Assembly (NCBI RefSeq): GCF_000283155.1
Contig: NW_004454207.1
Span: forward strand, 15,227,608 to 15,291,607
Direction of reading: 5' to 3'
Length of the DNA stretch: 64,000 nucleotides
Source of the DNA: Ceratotherium simum simum
Lineage: Eukaryota > Chordata > Mammalia > Perissodactyla > Rhinocerotidae
Part shown: one piece after another, positions 57,395-64,000 of the stretch
Layout of the letters: every line of letters begins with the position of its first letter
How positions within the stretch are numbered: position 1 is the stretch's first letter
Translations under genes and position numbers: made by a program
Notes under the pieces: generated by a model
Told to the model about the DNA's origin: nothing
The model's input: the letters and a program-made list of their open reading frames with translations, nothing else
Databases searched by the model: none

Positions 57395-57789
57395 AGTATA
57401 AAGAGGTGACAAAATCCTACTTAAAAAGTATTCTATTAGAAAGTATTAGTTTTCCCCAGGTTTGCTCCCCTCATTTTCCACACATTACCAAATCAACACT
57501 TTGTAAAACCATTGAAATAATTTTGCTAAGTCAAAATCAACATTTTGTGAAACTATTTAAAAAGTTTCATTAAGTGGAATATTTCTGCGTATTCTTATAA
57601 AATAGCTATTATGAGTATACATTATGAATAAATAAGTATTATGAACATTTTAACTGCCTAAAATATAATTTAGTTATTACCTAGATTCTCTGATCTTTTT
57701 TTCTTCCCCTCTGCTATTACTCATGATCACACTGCTATGCACCTAACCCCTCCTATTGAAAACATATAAGTCCAGGTAAAATATAATTT

Positions 57790-58015
57790 CATTTATTAAG
57801 CTTTTCCTAATCACTTCCATAAGAATATGGCACTCATTTTTCTGTATCTCCACAGTAATTTCTTCCTGTTGCTTTTGAAGTTACTGGTTTTCTGATTGGC
57901 TGTCCCTCACTAGGTTGTGATTTGCTGCTGGAAGGGACCATTTCTCCTTTATATCTTCAGAACTTAACGTAGTTCCACATTTAGAGTAGATGTTCAGTAA
58001 ATGATTTCTCAACTG
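57790..58015 (+). repeat. L2 3' UTR
   Basis: 'AATCACTTCCATAAGAATAT', 'CCCTCACTAGGTTGTGATTT' (57904), 'GAAGGGACCATTTCTCCTTT' and 'GAGTAGATGTTCAGTAAATG' (57985) follow the L2 3' end in order. Confidence 0.75.
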
Positions 58016-58655
58016 ACTCAAATTAATACTTCAATATTAATGCAAATTCAAAAATGCTAACATGCATATACAAATATTATATATGACTAGAAAAAATAAA
58101 GCCCTCTATTTCATCTTCCCCAGTTCTTTACAAGCAGCTTATGTCTGAATGAGAATATTTTTCTAGACTTCTAAAGCCCAAATGAATTTTTAATTATACG
58201 TGATAGCAGACTATTATGTGAAGGGATTTTCATTTCAGTGATTTTATTCTTTCCTTATCTTAATGGGATATTTTTGAGAAATTTATTTTCCCTTTACTTA
58301 CGACTAAAATGTTATTTTAAGGTCATATTAGCTCTACCTCACCAACTTGGATGTATGAAAGAGGTTTATAAGTATAGTTTGAGGTGGTGAAAATTAGAGG
58401 TATAATTTTAGAATACTCGAACTAAAAATTTAAAAGTATTCTAAACCTGACATAAGATATCATTACTCTAAGTTTTACATTTTACATGAAATTAGATTTT
58501 GCGACGTGAATGAAAGTAAGACAATTTCATGTTCTACTAATAGCCAGACAATAATGTTTCTCTCCTTATAGCAGTCATTGTGTTTGGAATATAACTTTTG
58601 TTTGAGTCGTGCTTTCATATATATTTTTAAATGAAGTATACAAAATACTGAGAAA
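58016..58655. other. no recognised feature
   Basis: Anonymous AT-rich sequence. Confidence 0.45.
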
Positions 58656-58659
58656 TTAG

Positions 58660-58800
58660 TTTGTGAATATTATATTAGATGTTCTATGAACACCAACTTC
58701 TACTCCCACAACTATTCTGTAATGTTGATGCCATTTTATAGAGGAGAAAACTGATGTCAGAAAGATTAAATAGCTGGATATCTTTATCACAGGGCATCTT
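58660..58800 (-). repeat. MIR SINE fragment, antisense
   Basis: 'CCACAACTATTCTGTAATGT' (58707) and 'CATTTTATAGAGGAGAAAAC' (58732) are the reverse complement of the MIR core. Confidence 0.65.
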
Positions 58801-59114
58801 TATTCTAAATTCTCTTAACATGTTTACTTCCTTTAGGGATTTTAAATTTTAAAAATAGTTTCAATAGTTTCTGTTTTCCCAATAAATAATAGTTAAGTTA
58901 ATAAATAGGAATAACATTCCATTTGTTATGGTTAATATCACTATACCCAATTATTAAAAGTCAGAACCTACAATAGTACAAAGTGAAGCAAGGAAATGTA
59001 GTATATTTTCTAATACAAGGCTGGGAAAACTACAGCTGAAGTTATAAGATTTTGAAGTATCATCGTGATCTCACAGCTAAATTCTGAAAACTATGGAACT
59101 AGTTTAAGCAGACA

Positions 59115-59325
59115 GAGGCAATGATGGTTGAGAGCAGAGATGCTGGAGCCAGACCACATGGGTAAAATCTCTGCTCTTAAAAAAAAAAATCCCTGTTTTA
59201 ACTCTTACTAGCTTGGCAAGTTACTTAACCTTTTTCTGTTCCAATTCATTGTGAGGATATATATAATTTAGAACAGTACCAGGCACATAGCAAGCACTAT
59301 AAACAAGCTGTTTGCTATCATTTCC
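59115..59325 (+). repeat. MIR SINE
   Basis: 'GATGCTGGAGCCAGACCACA' (59140), 'CTTGGCAAGTTACTTAACCT' (59212) and 'ACAGTACCAGGCACATAGCA' (59273) match MIR from head to tail. An A-run interrupts it at 59179-59189. Confidence 0.85.
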
Positions 59326-59368
59326 TTTTTATTTGACAAGCTTGAGTAGCTCACCCTCTGTTCTCATT

Positions 59369-59380
59369 CCCCCCCCCCCC
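59369..59380. repeat. C12 homopolymer
   Basis: Twelve C in a row. Homopolymers of this length are prone to sequencing and assembly length error. Confidence 0.9.
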
Positions 59381-59574
59381 ATTATGGCTTTTAGAGCACA
59401 CTCTACTTCTCCTTGCCAGTAATTTTCAGAATTGTAGTCAATAGATTCTGCAGTGGAGAGTAAGCTGATTTTCGCCATAACCGGTACAAACAGAAAATAA
59501 TAATATATTCAAGAATCTTTGGTTTCATCATTTGCCCACTGCTTTTCTCCCTCTATATGATTTTCCTAGGGGTA

Positions 59575-60000
59575 AATTTTCCAATATCCATTATTCACCA
59601 CCATCTCTATGCTGGTCATATTCAAATCTCTTTCTCCAGCAACAAGCTATCTCTACAGTTGCAACTGAAATATCCAACTGTCTAATGGCCATATTCAACC
59701 AAATACACAAAACAATCCAAAATATGTTCTTCTCATTCTATTCTCATTTATGGGTTAATATCCAAGATTCTTAGCATAACATATAAGACATATCATAATC
59801 TAGTTCTTGTCTCTCCCAGCTCTCCCTTCCTCATATGGAATTGTTTGTGGTGTTTTGGCATAAGACATGCCGGTTCCTGCTCCTACTATCCTAGAAGGCC
59901 CTTCAAGCCTAACACCATCTCAGCTCTCTAACTTCTAATTTCAGACCCAATTGGGCCATTATATTTTCCTGAAACCTTCAAACCTTCATTGGACATTATT
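59575..60000 (+). repeat. L2 LINE relic including the catalytic region
   Basis: Around 59598 the plus frame reads HHLYAGHIQI, aligned to the L2 reverse-transcriptase box HLYADDSQI, so the two catalytic Asp are replaced by Gly-His. 'AATATCCAACTGTCTAATGG' (59668) continues L2. 'AGGCCCTTCAAGCCTAACAC' (59896) matches later L2 3' text. Confidence 0.65.
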
Positions 60001-60371
60001 AGTATGCATTTCCATTTTCCCAGAACCTATATATATATACATATATGAAAAGGTTAAACATAACAAGGCACCAAAGTGGACCTGATGGATCCATCGTGTA
60101 TCTTATGGTGATGGAAGAAGGCCCAAGAAGGAAAGAAAAGCCCATGGTTCCTGAGGCACAGTGACATCATCAATTCATTATTATTGCTCAGTTAATGGGA
60201 TGGGCCATTAGATTAGCAATCCTCGCTCAGCTAGTAAGTGTATGGAAAGCTGAGAAATTGTGAATGATGGAAGTTACCTGCTATAATGAAAAGAGTTAAA
60301 AAAATCCCACCCACTCACCAAACACACATAACTACACTGTTATTTTCAGTGGTGATGAAAAGTCCTCACTA

Positions 60372-60390
60372 TAAAAAAAAAAAAAAAAAA
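60372..60390. repeat. A-run
   Basis: About 19 A. It could be the tail of a lost or diverged retroelement, but no body is recognised before it. Confidence 0.8.
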
Positions 60391-60439
60391 TCCCAGGCTT
60401 TCACAAAAGCCAGTTGATTATCAACTGTGAGGAATACTG

Positions 60440-60800
60440 AAGTGATCATTGAGTCTGTTTACATTCTGCTCCTCTGCCCCTTTCAGGCACATGGTAGATT
60501 GACACTTCCATATACCCTTTGAGGTTAAGTGTGACCATATCACTTGCTTTAGTGCCAATTAAAAACCAGGGGAAGAGATGTATCTTTACTCTAAATGGAA
60601 TCTTTATAAGTCAGTGCATGATTTCCCACAATCCCTCATTTTGAGAGATCATGGCAACATTTCAGTTTGGAGCTTCCATCAGCCTGTGTCCCTGAATGAC
60701 TGTGATGTGCAGATCGTCAGCTAAACTGTATTTTAATCAGGCACCAGTTAGAAATAAACTCTTGTGTTGAGCCTCTGAGATTCTAACTTGTCCTTTCTGA
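60440..60800 (+). mobile_element. LTR-like repeat (MaLR-related, tentative)
   Basis: 'CCAGGGGAAGAGATGTATCT' (60567), 'TGTGTCCCTGAATGACTGTG' (60684), 'AGAAATAAACTCTTGTGTTG' (60750) and 'AGCCTCTGAGATTCTAACTT' match a known repeat end (gaaataaacttttgttgtgt ... ccactgagat). Confidence 0.5.
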
Positions 60801-62225
60801 TTTAATGTAAATACTGTCTGTGGATAATATGATATCATGTATTGTTCATCTCAGGTACTCTTTTGATAGGATTTTTAAAAAAGTATTATTTCTACACCAG
60901 TTTAGTTTGCTTTGGGGGGTTTATCTATCAATAGTATTGACATAATTTTACAAATCAGTTTATATTTTGTTGTGAGTCTCACTTATGCTTTGTGCATTTA
61001 TCAACTCCCACACGAATCTCTCAAAACTGGGCAGTTTTATTGTCAGTTGAATAGAAGAAATTTCCTGAGACATAAGAAAGATATTTGAAGACCTGTTTCC
61101 AATCTTTTCTTGATTCCTTAAAAACAGTTAACTAAAATTGTTAGCATGAGGAAAAAAACGTATCCTTCTCTATTTTGTTCTTGAATTTGTGTGAATGTAG
61201 CATATGAGGTAGTATAAGGGAGAAAAATATTCAAAATGGATGAAGGGAAAAGAACAATTATGTATATATGTTACATTTTTAAGATATTAGATTGATATTA
61301 GTTTCTATATATAACCAATTCATCATGGTCTCTAAAAAATCCTTTTTTATCCTGCTTAGAAAGAAATAGCTCAATTATGTATTCTAAAAAGCAATCTACA
61401 GCATTTCAAGTATGTGGGATGCTTTCTAATTTTCTTTAATTTGTTAAGGAAGAATTAGCATGCAAATAGGTAATTAAGAAAAGGCATAAAAGGCTATGAT
61501 AGAAACTAATATATTTAGAATAAGAATAAAAGTTTATTTTCCTATTTCTTTTTCCCACAGAGAAGTAACTAGGGTAGAACATTTATATATCTGAGGAATA
61601 AATCCTAAGGCTGTGAATTTTGTAAGTTGTGTTTCCTTATAGCTTGCAATTTCCCCTTTAAACCATAGTGAAAAAAATTAAGTGATTCCTTCAAAATCTT
61701 GGTGAGAGTGAATGTATATTTGATGTATAACAAATGTCATTACATTGAGAGGCAGATGCATGGCCCTGGCTGTGCTCATTCACTTACTGTAGGACTTGCT
61801 TCCACACATTAGTTTTGCAGAACTCATGATTCAAATCTGTCATTCAGCTGATATTTAAATTTGCCACATGTCATGAATGCTCAGATAGATAGACAAATCC
61901 ATGACTCTGCTTGCATATGACTCAAGATAATAGTATAATATTTATGGTTTAACTCAGGGAATAAGAGATAGTTCAGTGTGATTATAGAATTGATGGAAAT
62001 TATGGAGAACACCATAAGTAATGCTAGAAAGGAAGTTTGGGACCAGATTGTAATGGATGTGGAATGTCATGATGGTCCCATTGTTTAACGGGGGTGGGGG
62101 GTCAATTATTTTTAGTTTATATTACTTTTGTTCGTCTATTTGTTTGATTTTCACTATAGAGGTGGTATAATGTTCTAGCACAGTGTGAAGAATGGACTAC
62201 TTGGGTGTGGAGAAACTGAAAGCAG
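60801..62225. other. no recognised feature
   Basis: Anonymous AT-rich sequence; a G-rich stretch (GGGGGTGGGGGG) lies at 62090-62101. Confidence 0.45.
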
Positions 62226-62229
62226 ACAT

Positions 62230-62745
62230 ATTAGGCTAAGCCTGAAACTAAACTATGGGGAAAATCAGAACAGAGGCTACTTCTAAGGAATTGACTTGGG
62301 AGGGGAAAGCAGGAATTCTCTGGGGTGATGGAAATGTTTCATATCTTGATAGGGATTTGCCTCTGTTTTCATATCTTGAGAAGTTACACAGTGTATCCTT
62401 TTGTCAAAACTCATGGCACAGTACACTTAAGATTTGTTGCTTTCACTGCATGTGAATTTTGCCTCTAAGAATATAAGATCTGAAAACAAATATTGAACTC
62501 TAGATAAAGATATGCATGCTGATGTGTTTAGGGGTAAAATGCATCAAAGAGTAAGATGGATTGATAGATGGGTGGATACGGGGATGGATAGATATGTGAG
62601 ATGAAATAAAGCAAATATAGCAAGATGTTAGCAATTGTAGAATTCAAGTGGTACTTATCTGGATACTCCTTATGCAAGTATTTAAAATTTTCTACGTGTG
62701 TGGAAATTTTCATTCTCAAATGTTGAGAAAAAATAAGCCAGATCA
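62230..62745 (+). repeat. L1M 3' UTR
   Basis: 'CTCTGGGGTGATGGAAATGT' (62319), 'TTTTGTCAAAACTCATGGCA', 'GTACACTTAAGATTTGTTGC' (62421), 'GATGTGTTTAGGGGTAAAAT' and 'GGATTGATAGATGGGTGGAT' follow a known L1M 3' UTR closely, ending near AAATTTTCATTCTCAAATGT. Confidence 0.85.
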
Positions 62746-63339
62746 AATTGTGCAAAATACTTTGCAAGTGGTAACAAGAACCACACTCTGCCCTGAAAAT
62801 CATTAAAAAAATAATTAACAGAGACACAAGTCTGAAAAAGGTCATACTACTGTAATAATAAACAAGTTCCATTAAAATCTTAGAAATTTCTGTGATGGTA
62901 AATATATATATTTTCTGAAAAAGGCATAGCTAATATAACACAATGAATAATATATACATTTTTATGTATAAGATATATACTTCATACACCAAGTAGAAAG
63001 ATTTTCTAGTTGAGCTGGACTAAATTTATTTACATTCTTGATAGGGTGGGGAGGGGGGATAGAACATAGTGCTTCTGCTTATTCTAAAAGAACAAAATTA
63101 CCCCAATGGAAAAATCAAAATGTACAGACAGGCAACTTATAGGTGAAATAAGATTACTCCTGTCAGAAATATGAAAGGAAAAGAAAGATTCAGGAGACTT
63201 CAGTGTGGTCCTAATTTCTTTGTTTAAGCAATTCCTTTGGAATACTCATCGTTTTCTTTCTCCTTGCTGGGTACGTAGAATGCCTTTAAAAATGTTCCCA
63301 TGCCTTACAAAATATGTTTGATCATCTGGCTGGTTCATC
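62746..63339. other. no recognised feature
   Basis: Anonymous AT-rich sequence. Confidence 0.45.
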
Positions 63340-63353
63340 AGAATATTCTTATA

Positions 63354-63565
63354 GGGCCGGCCTCGTGGCTTAGCGGTTAAGTGCGTGCGCTCCACTGCTA
63401 GCGGCCCGGGTTTGGATCCTGGGTGTGCACCGCCGCATCGCTTCTCCGGCCATGCTGAGGCCGCGTCCCACATACAGCAACTACAAGGATGTGCCGCTAT
63501 GACATACAACTATCTACTGGGGCTCTTGGGGAAAAAATAAATAAATAAAATTATAAAAAAAAAAA
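63354..63565 (+). mobile_element. ERE SINE, young, short-tail form
   Basis: Head GGGCCGGCCTCGTGGCTTAG, A-box-like TGGCTTAGCGGT, B-box-like GGTTTGGATCC, 'CAGCAACTACAAGGATGTGC' and 'GACATACAACTATCTACTGG' tail, then (AAAT)n and A12. Perfect 14-bp duplication AGAATATTCTTATA (63340-63353, 63566-63579). Same structural class as 9597-9810. Confidence 0.97.
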
Positions 63566-63579
63566 AGAATATTCTTATA

Positions 63580-64000
63580 ATTTTTTTCCAAAAAATGTGT
63601 ATATGTTATTGCCTTTATTAAAAGAATGTTGTTTGAAAACAAACCAATTTTAAACATTTAGAAACTGGTGTTCTTTAGGGTTAATGCTCATTTTATGCAA
63701 ACATTATCAAGACTAAGTATTAAGCAAATCCTAACCACTATCAACCAAAATGAATTTATTTGGCAAGTATTAGGATTATTGCAGGGATTATTAAAAGGTA
63801 ATTATCGAAAAATGTTACATTCATAAATTGAGGCTCATCGTGCTTTGGGCTTATTTAGATTGCAACATTTACATTTTAAAGTATCAGCATTATGCTGATC
63901 TTTGGAAAACAAATTAAGAGTGTATCTCTTTCTAATATTGAACATGTAGAATATGTATGAATTATACTACATTTCACATATTTTGTACCATATTGCTATA
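63580..64000. other. no recognised feature
   Basis: Anonymous AT-rich sequence to the window edge. Confidence 0.45.

Noticed and set aside
1..64000. CRISPR arrays, bacterial operons, ribosomal RNA, phage
   Set aside because: Base composition, SINE/LINE content and the absence of dense coding frames show a mammalian nuclear sequence; no spaced direct-repeat array is present.

Overview
This is a mammalian nuclear, non-coding, AT-rich intergenic (or deep intronic) segment. The best lineage marker is the SINE content. At least fourteen tRNA-like SINEs of the ERE (equine repetitive element) type are present, with heads reading GGGGCCGGCCC and paired 'GATGTTAGCTCAGGGC'-like tails. ERE SINEs are known from perissodactyls, so a horse-like species is the most likely source; a rhinoceros or tapir cannot be excluded from sequence alone. 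MIR, L2, L1M, MER5A-like and Tigger relics fit any placental mammal.

I find no intact protein-coding gene, no exon I can defend, no functional RNA gene and no CRISPR array. Open reading frames in the window are short, and most lie on or antisense to repeats. The only gene-derived sequence I recognise is a processed pseudogene of AMZ2 (archaemetzincin-2) on the minus strand, about 26424-28091. It carries an in-frame stop and frameshifts, lacks the zinc-binding half, and is split by a solo LTR that itself contains a second LTR and an ERE SINE.

Layout. 1-9.8 kb: a tandem ERE pair around an assembly gap, then MER5A, MIR, L2 and old L1 pieces, plus three more EREs. 10-18 kb: L2, L1M, MIR and an ERVL-type LTR. 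18.9-25.4 kb: a recent truncated L1 with a perfect 15-bp target duplication, a MaLR-type LTR, a long antisense L2 relic, four EREs and an MLT2-like LTR. 25.5-35.4 kb: the densest part, with the AMZ2 pseudogene, at least seven LTRs (four of one ERV1-type family, two of them facing each other), a Tigger/MER2 element and a broken L1/HAL1, in nested order. 35.4-49 kb: mostly unassigned sequence with scattered L1M, MER5A, MIR and two EREs. 49.7-64 kb: a second young truncated L1, two of the youngest-looking EREs (52.2 and 63.4 kb), L1M blocks, MIRs, L2 and short tandem repeats.

Repeat-family names come from remembered consensus features and not from a database search. Subfamily labels and exact edges are therefore approximate unless a target-site duplication is stated.
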